NCBI RefSeq assembly: GCF_030053135.1
Contig: NZ_CP125652.1
Coordinates: 1,054,001 to 1,118,000, forward strand
Source of the DNA: Rhizobium sp. BT04
GTDB taxonomy: Bacteria > Pseudomonadota > Alphaproteobacteria > Rhizobiales > Rhizobiaceae
Direction of reading: 5' to 3'
Length of the DNA stretch: 64,000 bases
Shown: piece after piece, positions 52,048 to 61,088 of the stretch
Position numbering within the stretch: position 1 is the stretch's first letter
How the letters are laid out: each line of letters opens with the position of its first letter
Notes under the pieces: generated by a model
The model's database searches: none
Seen by the model: the letters and a program-made list of their open reading frames with translations, nothing else
Told to the model about the DNA's origin: nothing
Position numbers and translations under genes: made by a program

Positions 52048-53112
52048 CTACTTCCCCTCATGCAACGAAAACACCAATGTCGCCTTGGTTCCGTCATGTC
52101 CGGGATCATAAGCGAAATCCGATTTCAAACTCGCGGCCATGGCCGTCAGTATCCGCGTGCCGAGGCCGGTTCCCCTCGCCGGGTTCGACGGGTCGAAACC
52201 AGCGCCGTCATCCTCGACGATGACCCTCAACGCCTCGTCCGCCTGGTCCACGAAGACGCGTATTTCGCCCGGCACGCTGTCCGGATAGGCATATTTGAAG
52301 GCATTGGTAACGAGTTCGCTGACGATCAGCCCGAGCGTGATCACCTTGTCGGTCGCCAGATTGACCGGCTCGGCGGTCAACACGATGCGGTGCGGCCGCT
52401 TGTCGTCGCGCATCGAGGTTTCGAGTTCGGTGAGCAGGCTGTTCAGATATTCGTCGACCTGCACCGAGCCGACCTGCCGATTGGTATAGAGCCGCCGGTG
52501 CACGCTGGCGATGGCGTTGATGCGCATCTGCGTTTCGTGCAGCGCGTCGATCGCCACCTGGTCCTTGGTCATCGAGGATTGCATGCGGATCAGCGCCCCG
52601 ACCAGACCGAGGCTGTTGGCAATGCGGTGATTGACCTCGGCAAGTAGCATCTCGGCAAGGTCGCGCTGCTGGCGGATCACTTCCTGTGCCTGTGCCGTCT
52701 CGCGGCGGAAGCGCGCCCGCTCCAGCGCCTGTTCGAGGGCGGCGGCCAGCAGGTCGAAATAATCCGCCGAGATCCCCTTGAGCATATAGTCGTCAGCGCC
52801 CGCCTTCAGCGCCGCGACCGCGATTCCGGTATCGTCCGAACCGGTGGCGTAGATGACAGGCGGATGATCCCGCATCGCCGTGATGCAGGGCAGAATGTCG
52901 AGACCGGTCTCGTCGGCTAGGATATGATCGAGCACGACGGCATCGATGCCGCCTTCACGGAGCCTGGCAAGACCGGCAGCGCCGTTCCGCGCCCACTCGA
53001 CAGAAAAGCCGCGCCGACTGAGGTTCTTCTGCATCAGCAGGGCCAGCCCTTCGTCATCGTCGATATAGAGGATGCGGAACAGGGCATCCGCATCGCCGCT
53101 AGAATTGCTCAT
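52048..53112 (-). CDS. Response regulator-histidine kinase hybrid (REC-HisKA_2)
   Basis: A 354-aa soluble protein. The N-terminal receiver (residues 13-130) has Asp in AVVLDHILADETGLDIL. A short coiled coil leads to a HisKA_2 domain with the acceptor His in LLAEVNHRIANSLGLVGALI. The ATPase domain has LIVSELVTNAFKYAYP and EDDGAGF, with GTGLGTRI. Such kinases feed the general stress or light-response pathways of alphaproteobacteria; no partner (phyR, ecfG) is nearby. The start is the ATG at 53112, with GGGAG upstream. Confidence 0.9.
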   Translation of the reverse strand: MSNSSGDADALFRILYIDDDEGLALLMQKNLSRRGFSVEWARNGAAGLARLREGGIDAVVLDHILADETGLDILPCITAMRDHPPVIYATGSDDTGIAVAALKAGADDYMLKGISADYFDLLAAALEQALERARFRRETAQAQEVIRQQRDLAEMLLAEVNHRIANSLGLVGALIRMQSSMTKDQVAIDALHETQMRINAIASVHRRLYTNRQVGSVQVDEYLNSLLTELETSMRDDKRPHRIVLTAEPVNLATDKVITLGLIVSELVTNAFKYAYPDSVPGEIRVFVDQADEALRVIVEDDGAGFDPSNPARGTGLGTRILTAMAASLKSDFAYDPGHDGTKATLVFSLHEGK

Positions 53113-53391
53113 TCCGTCTCCCGGCGTTCTCTCTGAGCGACGAACGCCCGCAAGCGTCCGAGTCGTCCGCATGGCAATGTGGTATTGCATTGGCCCCCTG
53201 AGGTAAACAGCGGCTATTCCTCGCTCTCGGCGCAGGCGGGGCGGAAGGAGGATGTCGGGCAGCCGGCATTTTCAGAACATGACCCTGGCCTGGGGAGGAC
53301 CCCATGAAAGCCGTTGAAAGAGGTTGGGAAACGAAAACCCTGAAATGAAATTCATAAACGCCGAACGGCCCGATCGGTTCCGCAGGCCAAG
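53113..53391. other. Intergenic region with no gene
   Basis: These 279 bases hold no gene I can support. A GGGGAGG followed by ATGAAAGCC at about 53304 opens only a 14-codon frame. Confidence 0.4.
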
Positions 53392-54837
53392 CTAATTCTT
53401 CTGGAATTTCCGATGGCCGGATACTTCGGCCCCAGCCTCTACCGGCAATTGCAGGAAGCGCAGCGACGAGGCGACGCCGATAGCGCCGACCACGACGAAG
53501 GCCCAGCGGAAATCGGCAAGAACGGGATTGTCGGCGCCCCTCAGGGCCGAGGAAATATTGAGCACGGCGGCCGCCACCGCGACGCCGAGCAGCATCGACA
53601 CCTGCTGCAGCATGCTCGACAGCGTCGAGGCCGAGCTTCTCTGCGCCGGGCCTATATCGGCGAAAGCGAGCGTGTTGAGCGCCGTGAACTCCATCGACCG
53701 CGACAGGCCGGCAACAAAAAGCAGCGCATGGATGAAAAACTGCGGCGTGTCAGGCGAAAGGAAGGCGCAGGCGAGGATCGAAAACGCGGCGATCAACCCG
53801 TTCAACACCAGCACCGTGCGGAAGCCGAAAAAGCGCAGGAGCGGCGTCGTCACCGTCTTCATGCCGAGATTGCCGAGGAAATAGACGAGCAGATAGGCGC
53901 CGGCGGCAATCGAACTCAGCCCGAAGCCGAGCTGGAACAGGAGCGGCAATAGGAACGGCGTCGCATTGATCGCCGTCCGGCAGGCCGTGCCCGCCGACAG
54001 CGTCGACATCGAGAAGGTCTGCACGCGGAAGGCGGAGAGATCGAGCAGCGGATTGTCGACGGCAAGGAAATGCCGCGTCGCCAGGAAGGACAGCACGATC
54101 CCCGCCGCCAGCATCGCGATGACAGGCAGAAGCCCGCCGTCCCATTTGACCGAGAGCTCCAGGGCGGCAAGCAGGAAGGTCAGCCCTGCCGCACTCAGGA
54201 TGAAACCGAGGATATCCAGCCGGCCGGGATCGGACTCGCGTTGCTCTGGAACGAAGCGCAGCACCAGACCCATGCCGATGACGCCGATCGGGATGTTGAT
54301 CAGGAAGTTCCAGTGCCAGCTGGCATAGGTGGTGATGAAGCTGCCAAGCACCGGGCCGATGACGGGCGCCGTCAGCGCCGGCCATGTGATCAGCGCGATC
54401 GCCTGGACGAGTTCGGACTTGCGGGCGTTCTTCAGCACGATGATGCGCCCGACCGGCGTCATCAGTGCGCTGCCCGCCCCCTGGACGGCGCGCCAGAGCA
54501 CGAATTCCGCAAGGCTGCCGGAGAACGCGCAGAACAGCGAGGCAACCGTGAAGACGCCGATCGACGTCAGGAAGACACGCCGCGCGCCGAACCGGTCGCC
54601 GAGCCAGCCCGACAGAGGAATGAAGGCGGCCATCGTCAGCATGTAGACGGTGATGCCGATGCTCATCGATACCGGCTGCACGCCGAAGCTCGCCGCCATC
54701 TGCGGCAGCGACGTGGCGACGATCGTGCCGTCGAGGATCTGCATGAAGAAGGAAACGGCAACGACCAGCGCCACGATCTTCGCCTGGCGGCCGCGTGCCG
54801 CCTCTTGCCCCTGCTCGCTCGTCTCTGCCGTGGTCAT
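53392..54837 (-). CDS. DHA2-type MFS drug-efflux transporter
   Basis: A 481-aa inner-membrane pump with about 13-14 helices. The DHA2/EmrB signatures are visible: MQILDGTIVATSLPQMAASF near residue 31, GWLGDRFGARRVFLTSIGVF in loop 2-3, and WRAVQGAGSALMTPVGRII in helix 4. It probably exports hydrophobic compounds with proton exchange. No HlyD-type partner or regulator is adjacent. The start is the ATG at 54837. Confidence 0.92.
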   Translation of the reverse strand: MTTAETSEQGQEAARGRQAKIVALVVAVSFFMQILDGTIVATSLPQMAASFGVQPVSMSIGITVYMLTMAAFIPLSGWLGDRFGARRVFLTSIGVFTVASLFCAFSGSLAEFVLWRAVQGAGSALMTPVGRIIVLKNARKSELVQAIALITWPALTAPVIGPVLGSFITTYASWHWNFLINIPIGVIGMGLVLRFVPEQRESDPGRLDILGFILSAAGLTFLLAALELSVKWDGGLLPVIAMLAAGIVLSFLATRHFLAVDNPLLDLSAFRVQTFSMSTLSAGTACRTAINATPFLLPLLFQLGFGLSSIAAGAYLLVYFLGNLGMKTVTTPLLRFFGFRTVLVLNGLIAAFSILACAFLSPDTPQFFIHALLFVAGLSRSMEFTALNTLAFADIGPAQRSSASTLSSMLQQVSMLLGVAVAAAVLNISSALRGADNPVLADFRWAFVVVGAIGVASSLRFLQLPVEAGAEVSGHRKFQKN

Positions 54838-55224
54838 CGATCTGCCAATGGAAATTCCGGGTGTCGCGACAGGGAACGGGAAGGAAGCTGATTGGAGATT
54901 TGCCGCGGGAGGCGCGGACAAACCGCGCACTGGCTGAATACGCCCGTTGCATCAGGCCGGAAAGGCTAAATCTCGCACTGCGACGGAATATTCCCGAGGT
55001 GGCGCGTCCACTTAAGAAAAAGGCCCCACCGAAGCGAGGCCAAGTTTGAACCGCTCCGGGAAAACAGGAGCGGCGTGGAGGTCTATATCCTGCGAGCCCG
55101 CCGGCAGCGAGGCCAGATTTCGCCGTGTCGGTACGCTTGGGAATGAAATCCCCGGATCGCCCGAAAGACCGCTCCCAAAGATAGGCGAAACGCCTGTGCA
55201 CTGCAGCAACGATTGCCACTTGCA

Positions 55225-55266
55225 ATGTTTATAAAAGAGGATATCACTAAACATATTGCTAAACAT
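55225..55266. promoter_or_regulatory. Candidate operator of the transporter-dihydroxyacetone kinase operon
   Basis: ATGTTTA at 55225-55231 and TAAACAT at 55248-55254 form an inverted repeat, and TAAACAT recurs at 55260-55266, 12 bp on. Such repeated half-sites suit a sugar-operon repressor of the DeoR or LacI type; the regulator is not in the window. The region lies in the 518-bp gap (54838-55355) upstream of the operon. Confidence 0.5.
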
Positions 55267-55317
55267 GATAAATGAGGAGTTCATGTGAGCATTCTCTGAA
55301 GTGGGTGAACATGCGAC

Positions 55318-55338
55318 GCCGGCGGGGAGCCGGCTTTT
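55318..55338 (+). terminator. Terminator-like hairpin in operon leader
   Basis: GCCGGC at 55318-55323 and 55329-55334 form a 6-bp stem with loop GGGGA, followed by TTTT, 18 nt before the binding-protein start. It may attenuate the operon or stabilise its mRNA. Confidence 0.45.
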
Positions 55339-55355
55339 GGTTCTGGGAGGAACTT

Positions 55356-56681
55356 ATGCAGAAAACATCGAAAGCCCTTTTGGGGCTGGCCACGGCATTC
55401 GTCATGTCGTCGGCATTGCCCAATCTCGCCAAAGCCGATGAACTGACGCTGTGCTGGGCCGCATGGGATCCCGCGAATGCGCTGGTCGAGCTGTCGAAGG
55501 ATTTCACCGCCAAGACTGGCACGCAGATGAAGTTCGAATTCGTTCCCTGGACGAGTTATGCCGACCGCTTCCTCAACGAGCTGAATTCCCACGGCAAGCT
55601 CTGCGATCTCATCATCGGCGACAGCCAGTGGATCGGCGGCTCGGCCGAGAACGGCCATTACGTCAAGCTCAACGACTTCTTCGACAAGGAAGGCATCAAG
55701 ATGGATGACTTCGTGCCGGCGACGGTCGTCGGTTACTCGGAATGGCCGAAAAACACGCCGAACTACTGGGCGCTGCCCGCCATGGGCGACGTCGTCGGCT
55801 GGACCTACCGCAAGGACTGGTTCGAGAAGCCGGAACTGCAGAAGGAATTCAAGGCGAAATACGGCCACGATCTCGCAGCCCCGAAGACCTATGACGAGCT
55901 GAAGCAGATCGCCGAGTTCTTCCAGAAGCGTCAGATCGACGGCAAGACCGTCTATGGCGCCTCGATCTATACCGAGCGCGGCTCCGAAGGCATCACCATG
56001 GGCGTGACCAACGTCCTCTATGACTGGGGCTTCCAGTACGAGAACCCGAAGAAGCCTTACGACATGGAAGGTTTCGTCAACTCGGCCGACGCGGTCAAGG
56101 GCCTCGAATTCTACAAGTCCCTATACGACTGCTGCACCCCGCCCGGCAGCTCCAATGTCTACATGGTCGAATCCGCCGATGCCTTCAAATCCGGCCAGGT
56201 CGCCATGCAGATGAACTTCGCCTTCACCTGGCCCGGCCTCTACAAGGACGAGAAGGTCGGCGGCGACAGGATCGGCTTCTTCCCCAATCCTGCTGAAAAG
56301 GCGCACTTCGCCCAGCTCGGCGGCCAGGGCATCTCGGTGGTCTCCTACTCCGACAAGCGCGATGCCGCCCTGCAATACATCAAGTGGTTCGCACAGCCCG
56401 ACGTGCAGGCCAAATGGTGGGAACTCGGCGGTTTCTCCTGCCTGAATTCGGTCGTCAACGCGCCCGATTTCGCCAAGAGCCAGCCCTATGCCCAGGCCTT
56501 CCTGGACTCGATGGCGATCGTCAAGGACTTCTGGGCCGAGCCGAGCTATGCTTCGCTGCTGCAGGCCATGCAGAAGCGCGTCCATAACTACGTGGTCGCA
56601 GGCAACGGCACCGCCAAGGAAGCGCTCGACGGCCTGGTGAAGGACTGGAGCGACGTCTTCAAGGACGACGGCAAGATCTAG
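55356..56681 (+). CDS. ABC transporter sugar/polyol-binding protein
   Basis: A 441-aa periplasmic binding protein of the extracellular family 1 type. The signal peptide is residues 1-26 (KALLGLATAFVMSSALPNLA, then KADE). The mature part starts LTLCWAAWDPANALVELSKD and includes GQVAMQMNFAFTWPGLYKDE near residue 285. GGAGGAACTT precedes the ATG at 55356. It is the first gene of the operon that encodes a complete importer and dihydroxyacetone kinase, so the ligand is probably a polyol, glycerol or dihydroxyacetone. Confidence 0.9.
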   Translation: MQKTSKALLGLATAFVMSSALPNLAKADELTLCWAAWDPANALVELSKDFTAKTGTQMKFEFVPWTSYADRFLNELNSHGKLCDLIIGDSQWIGGSAENGHYVKLNDFFDKEGIKMDDFVPATVVGYSEWPKNTPNYWALPAMGDVVGWTYRKDWFEKPELQKEFKAKYGHDLAAPKTYDELKQIAEFFQKRQIDGKTVYGASIYTERGSEGITMGVTNVLYDWGFQYENPKKPYDMEGFVNSADAVKGLEFYKSLYDCCTPPGSSNVYMVESADAFKSGQVAMQMNFAFTWPGLYKDEKVGGDRIGFFPNPAEKAHFAQLGGQGISVVSYSDKRDAALQYIKWFAQPDVQAKWWELGGFSCLNSVVNAPDFAKSQPYAQAFLDSMAIVKDFWAEPSYASLLQAMQKRVHNYVVAGNGTAKEALDGLVKDWSDVFKDDGKI

Positions 56682-56733
56682 TGCCGGACGACGGGACGGG
56701 CGGCATCCCTCTGCGCGCCATCCTCGCCAGGAT

Positions 56734-56766
56734 GGCGGCCCGGATCGGCAAACGAGCCGGGCCGCC
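56734..56766 (+). terminator. Strong hairpin between binding protein and permease genes
   Basis: GGCGGCCCGG at 56734-56743 pairs perfectly with CCGGGCCGCC at 56757-56766. There is no long U tract. It probably protects or partly terminates the mRNA so that the binding protein is made in excess over the permeases. Confidence 0.65.
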
Positions 56767-56800
56767 GGATTTCTTATATCCTAAAAGACCGGGTGAAGAC

Positions 56801-57769
56801 TTGACCATTTCCCATTCCTCCATCGTCGAGAAGGCAGCCGACGCGACAGCAAGAGCAACGCCGGTCTCGGTCGCCCGGCGCGTCCGCGGTCTCTCCGACA
56901 GGGCGATCGCCTGGCTGTTCATTGCGCCCGCCATCAGCCTGCTCTTGGCGATCAACATCTTTCCGCTGCTTTGGGCGGTCTATCTCTCCTTCACCAATTA
57001 CCGCGCCAACCGGCCGAATGCGCCGGTCCAAGGTGTCGGCCTTGGAAATTACCAGCGCGTCCTCAACGATCCCGATATCTGGCAGGCGATGCAGACCACC
57101 GCGCATTTCGTTTTCTGGACGATCCTGCTGCAGACGGTAATCGGCTTCACGCTGGCTTATCTAATCGACCGCAAGTTTCGCGGCCATGCCTTCTGGACGA
57201 CGATCATCCTGATCCCGATGATGCTGTCGCCTGCCGTCGTCGGCAATTTCTGGCGCTTCCTCTACGAACCGCAGATCGGCCTCTTCGCCTATGCCGTGTC
57301 GCTGGTCTCTGGCATTCCGACTTCCGATATCCAGATGCTCGGCAACGTCTCTCTGGCGCCCTGGGCAATCATCATCGTCGATACCTGGATGTGGACGCCC
57401 TATGTGATGTTGATCTGCCTCGCCGGCCTGCGCTCGATCCCCGACTATATCTACGAGGCCGCCGAGGTCGACCGCGCTTCGCCCTGGCGCCAGTTCTGGT
57501 CGATCACCGTGCCGATGGCCCTGCCCTTCATCATGCTCGCCGTACTTTTCCGCGGCATCGAGAATTTCAAGATGTTCGACATGGTGACGCTGCTCACCGG
57601 CGGCGGACCGGGCTCGGTCACCGAGGTCGCCTCGATCACGCTGAAACGCGCCGCCTTCGAAAGCTGGGCGACCGGCCGAGCCTCGGCCTTCGCCATCATC
57701 CTCTTCGTCGCGGTGTTCGGCCTCGCCAACATCTACGTCAAGGCACTGAACAAGGTGAAGCAACGATGA
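56801..57769 (+). CDS. ABC transporter permease, MalF-type
   Basis: A 322-aa inner-membrane subunit with six helices. The coupling motif EAAEVDRASPWRQFWSITVP (EAA loop) is near residue 223. The start is probably TTG at 56801, with GGGTGAAG upstream; the open frame begins at GTG 56681, but the extra residues overlap the hairpin. The next permease overlaps its end (ATGA). It works with the second permease and two ATPases. Confidence 0.9.
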   Translation: MTISHSSIVEKAADATARATPVSVARRVRGLSDRAIAWLFIAPAISLLLAINIFPLLWAVYLSFTNYRANRPNAPVQGVGLGNYQRVLNDPDIWQAMQTTAHFVFWTILLQTVIGFTLAYLIDRKFRGHAFWTTIILIPMMLSPAVVGNFWRFLYEPQIGLFAYAVSLVSGIPTSDIQMLGNVSLAPWAIIIVDTWMWTPYVMLICLAGLRSIPDYIYEAAEVDRASPWRQFWSITVPMALPFIMLAVLFRGIENFKMFDMVTLLTGGGPGSVTEVASITLKRAAFESWATGRASAFAIILFVAVFGLANIYVKALNKVKQR

Positions 57770-58719
57770 GCGCCGCCAACTCCGCCCATTCGGTCGTCGA
57801 ACCGAGCCTCAACAGCAAGCGCATCGCCGGCACCATCGTCGTCCTCTACGCGCTGATCACCCTCATTCCGCTCGTCTGGATCTTCCTGACCAGCATCAAG
57901 TCGCCACCGGATTCGATCAGCTATCCACCCAAGATCGTCTTCACGCCGTCGCTCGAAGGCTACTGCAACCTGTTCACCACACGCACGCGGCAGACGCCTG
58001 ATTATATCGCCTCGCTGCCGGCGCCGGTCGGCACCTGCGATGAGGTGACGCGCAAGCGCAATATGGTGATAGCAGGCCCGTCGAACTTCGTGCCGCGCTT
58101 CGTCAATTCGCTTGTCATCGCCTTCGGCTCCACCTTCCTCGCGGTCTTCCTCGGCACGCTCGCCGCCTATGGCTTTTCCCGCTTCAAGGTGCCGCTCGCC
58201 GACGACTTGCTGTTCTTCATCCTGTCGACGCGCATGATGCCGCCGATCGCCGTCGCCATCCCGATCTACCTGATGTATCGCGAGCTCGGCCTGTCGGACA
58301 CGGCACTCGGCATGATCCTGCTCTACACCGCCGTCAACGTCTCGCTCGCCGTCTGGCTGCTCAAGGGCTTCATCGACGAAATCCCGCGCGAATACGAGGA
58401 AGCGGCGATGATCGACGGCTATACGAGGCTGCAGGCCTTCCGCAAGGTCGTGCTGCCGCAGGCAACGACCGGCATTGCCGCAACCGCGATCTTCTGCCTG
58501 ATCTTCGCCTGGAACGAATATGCCTTCGCCGCCTTGCTGACCTCGGGCGAGGCCCAGACCGCGCCACCCTTCATCCCGACGATCATCGGCGAAGGCGGGC
58601 AGGACTGGCCGGCCGTTGCTGCCGGCACGACGATCTTCCTGATCCCGATCCTCGTCTTCACCATTCTCCTGCGCAAGCAGCTGCTGCGCGGCATTACCTT
58701 CGGAGCCGTCCGCAAATGA
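57766..58719 (+). CDS. ABC transporter permease, MalG-type
   Basis: A 317-aa inner-membrane subunit with six helices. The EAA loop EEAAMIDGYTRLQAFRKVVL is near residue 206. The region between helices 1 and 2 is unusually long, about 75 residues with two Cys (GYCNLF and GTCDEV), and probably lies in the periplasm facing the binding protein. It overlaps both neighbours by 4 nt, so translation is coupled. Confidence 0.92.
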   Translation: MSAANSAHSVVEPSLNSKRIAGTIVVLYALITLIPLVWIFLTSIKSPPDSISYPPKIVFTPSLEGYCNLFTTRTRQTPDYIASLPAPVGTCDEVTRKRNMVIAGPSNFVPRFVNSLVIAFGSTFLAVFLGTLAAYGFSRFKVPLADDLLFFILSTRMMPPIAVAIPIYLMYRELGLSDTALGMILLYTAVNVSLAVWLLKGFIDEIPREYEEAAMIDGYTRLQAFRKVVLPQATTGIAATAIFCLIFAWNEYAFAALLTSGEAQTAPPFIPTIIGEGGQDWPAVAAGTTIFLIPILVFTILLRKQLLRGITFGAVRK

Positions 58720-58934
58720 GCCATCTGATCGAGACACGCACCCGCACCCCTCCTCGCCCGAAGCGACCGTTCTTCCTGCGGCGTGGCCCGATGGAGGCCA
58801 TCGTCACCATGCTGATCGGGCTCGGCTTCCTGATGCTGTTCCAGCCCTTCCTGCTGGTGCTCTACACCTATTCGCTGGTCACCCTGCTTGCAGGCACCGT
58901 CATGTTCATCATCGTTTCGAAATTCCCGGAGTGA
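58716..58934 (+). CDS. Small membrane protein of the ABC transporter
   Basis: A 72-aa protein with two membrane helices (AIVTMLIGLGFLMLFQPFLL and TYSLVTLLAGTVMFIIVSKF) after a basic N-terminus. It overlaps the permease gene by 4 nt and precedes the ATPase gene by 3 nt. Glycerol ABC importers of rhizobia also include a small membrane subunit (GlpU), so this may be an equivalent accessory part; similarity of sequence is not claimed. Confidence 0.75.
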   Translation: MSHLIETRTRTPPRPKRPFFLRRGPMEAIVTMLIGLGFLMLFQPFLLVLYTYSLVTLLAGTVMFIIVSKFPE

Positions 58935-58937
58935 GCC

Positions 58938-60035
58938 ATGGCGGATATCCGGATTGAAAATCTCCGCAAGGAATTCGGCAGCTTCGTCGCCGTTCAGGAT
59001 TCGAGCTTCACCGTCCGTGACGGCGAGTTCCTGGCGCTGCTCGGTCCATCGGGCTGCGGCAAGACGACGACACTGCGCATGATCGCCGGCCTCGAACTGC
59101 CGTCGAGCGGCAAAATCTATCTCGACGGCGAGGACGTCACCTTCAACCGCGCCAGCGCCCGCGACATCGCCTTCGTCTTCCAGCTCTTCGCGCTCTATCC
59201 GCATATGAATGTGCGCAAAAATATCGGCTTCCCGCTGCTGTCGCAGGGCATGCCCAGGGCCGAGATCCGTCAGCGCGTGGAAGAGACGGCCCGCCTGCTG
59301 CAGATCGATCATATTCTCGACCGCTCGGTTTCCGGCCTTGCCGGCGGCGACCGGCAGCGTGTGGCGCTCGGCCGCGCCATCGTCCGGCGCCCGAAATGCT
59401 TCCTGATGGACGAGCCGCTCGGCACGCTCGACGCCGAGTTCCGCGAGGTCATGGTCCACGAGCTGCGCGAACTGCACAACCGCATTCATGCCACCACCGT
59501 CTACGTCACCCATGACCAGCACGAGGCAATGGCGATGGCCGACAAGATCGCCGTGATGAACCATGGCGTCATCGAGCAGTTCGGCACGCCGCAGGAGATC
59601 TATGCCAAGCCGGCGACCATGTATGTCGCCGATTTCATCGGCTCGCCGCCGATGAACTTCATGCGCTTCACCTCCGGCCTGAAAAGCGGCGACCGTTCCA
59701 TCCTGCTCGACGGCGTCGATGTCGCCGTCCCCGAAATCCATAAGGATATGGCCGAAGGCGAGCTGGCGCTCGGCGTGCGGCCGGAGCATATCCGCTTCAG
59801 CGACGCCTCGCGGCTGCGCGGCGCCGTCTACGGCAGCGAATATCTCGGCACCAACCAGGTCGTGGCTGTGGAAACCCCGGGCGGCCTGATCAAGGCCCGC
59901 GTTCCCGCCAATCGCAGCTTCCGGATCGGCGAGACCGTCGGCCTGGAATTCAACCCAGCGAAACTCGCGCTCTTCGACTGCACGTCGGGCCGTGCCGTAC
60001 CGTCCTCGCTCTATCAGGAGACCCGGCATGGCTGA
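58938..60035 (+). CDS. ABC transporter ATPase 1, UgpC/MalK-like, degenerate signature
   Basis: A 365-aa cytoplasmic ATPase. Walker A is GPSGCGKTTT (residues 35-44), the Q loop FVFQLFALYPHM, Walker B CFLMDEPLGTLD, and switch His YVTHDQHEAM. The ABC signature reads LAGGDRQRV instead of LSGGQ. The C-terminal 130 residues are an OB-type regulatory domain. It is paired with ATPase 2, whose signature is normal, so the heterodimer may hydrolyse at only one site efficiently. It overlaps ATPase 2 by 8 nt. Confidence 0.92.
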   Translation: MADIRIENLRKEFGSFVAVQDSSFTVRDGEFLALLGPSGCGKTTTLRMIAGLELPSSGKIYLDGEDVTFNRASARDIAFVFQLFALYPHMNVRKNIGFPLLSQGMPRAEIRQRVEETARLLQIDHILDRSVSGLAGGDRQRVALGRAIVRRPKCFLMDEPLGTLDAEFREVMVHELRELHNRIHATTVYVTHDQHEAMAMADKIAVMNHGVIEQFGTPQEIYAKPATMYVADFIGSPPMNFMRFTSGLKSGDRSILLDGVDVAVPEIHKDMAEGELALGVRPEHIRFSDASRLRGAVYGSEYLGTNQVVAVETPGGLIKARVPANRSFRIGETVGLEFNPAKLALFDCTSGRAVPSSLYQETRHG

Positions 60036-61035
60036 TGTCGTTCTCAGGAACCTCGCCAAGCGCTTCGGCGACACCCAGGCTCTGGCCGATCTCGATCTGT
60101 CGATCCGCGACGGCGAGTTCGTCGTGCTGCTCGGTCCCACCGGCGCCGGCAAGACCACGACGCTGCGGTTGATCGCCGGCTTGGAAAAGCCCGATAGCGG
60201 CCGCATCGAGATTGGCGGCCGCAATGTCGCCGCCGAAGCCCCCGCCGAGCGCGACGTTGCCTTCGTCTTCCAGCAATATTCGCTTTATCCGCACATGACG
60301 GTTTACGAGAACCTCGCCTTTCCGCTGAAGGCGCCGGTCCGCAAGCTGAGCGCCGAGGAGATCGACCGTCGCGTGCGCGAGGTCGCGCGCATGGTTCGGA
60401 TCGACCACAAGCTGGAGAACCGTTCGACCAGGCTTTCCGGCGGCGAGATGCAGCGTGTCGCGATCGGCCGGGCGCTGGTGCGCCGGCCGGCGATCTATCT
60501 GATGGACGAGCCGCTGTCCTCGCTCGACGCTAAACTTCGCGCCGAACTGCGCCTGGAGCTGAAGCGCATCCAGAAGGAACTGGGCTCGACGCTGCTCTAT
60601 GTTACCCACGACCAGGTGGAAGCCATGACCATGGCCGACCGTATCGGCATCGTCGCCGAGGGCCGGCTGATGCAAGTGGGAACGCCGCGCGAGATCTACG
60701 GCAATCCCGCCAACCTGCATGTCGCCGCCCGCCTCGGCCAGCCGCACATCAACCTGTTGCCGGCAGATCTGCTTCCCGGCGGCCGGCCGCCGGCCGGTAC
60801 GAAAACGGTCGGCGCCCGCACCGAACATCTCGATATCGTCGTCGGCCGGGATGCCAATGCCGAGATCGACTGGATCGAGCATCTCGGTGACCAGAACCAT
60901 CTGCACATCAGGGCTGGCAATCACAAGCTCGTCACACTTGCAGATCCATATCTGGCGATCGCGCCGGGCGACCGGATCAGCCTGACGCTGCGCGATCCGC
61001 TTTACTTCGATGCGGCTGGACAGCGCCTGCCCTGA
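60028..61035 (+). CDS. ABC transporter ATPase 2, UgpC/MalK-like
   Basis: A 335-aa cytoplasmic ATPase. Walker A is GPTGAGKTTT, the Q loop FVFQQYSLYPHM, the signature LSGGEMQRV, Walker B IYLMDEPLSSLD and the switch His YVTHDQVEAM. A shorter OB-type C-terminal domain follows. The start is the ATG at 60028, inside the preceding gene. Two separate ATPases in one importer suggest a heterodimer, as in the rhizobial glycerol importer GlpS/GlpT. Confidence 0.93.
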   Translation: MADVVLRNLAKRFGDTQALADLDLSIRDGEFVVLLGPTGAGKTTTLRLIAGLEKPDSGRIEIGGRNVAAEAPAERDVAFVFQQYSLYPHMTVYENLAFPLKAPVRKLSAEEIDRRVREVARMVRIDHKLENRSTRLSGGEMQRVAIGRALVRRPAIYLMDEPLSSLDAKLRAELRLELKRIQKELGSTLLYVTHDQVEAMTMADRIGIVAEGRLMQVGTPREIYGNPANLHVAARLGQPHINLLPADLLPGGRPPAGTKTVGARTEHLDIVVGRDANAEIDWIEHLGDQNHLHIRAGNHKLVTLADPYLAIAPGDRISLTLRDPLYFDAAGQRLP

Positions 61036-61088
61036 CCGGCAAACAGACATGACGATGGCATGAAAAACAAACAGACGGGTCTCAATCG

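Noticed and set aside
53304..53348. 14-codon frame after a good GGGGAGG site
   Set aside because: Too short to support as a gene without conservation data.
58419..60224. 601-codon open frame antisense to permease and ATPase genes
   Set aside because: It crosses three well-supported genes on the other strand and has shadow-type composition rich in His, Asp, Arg and Gln.
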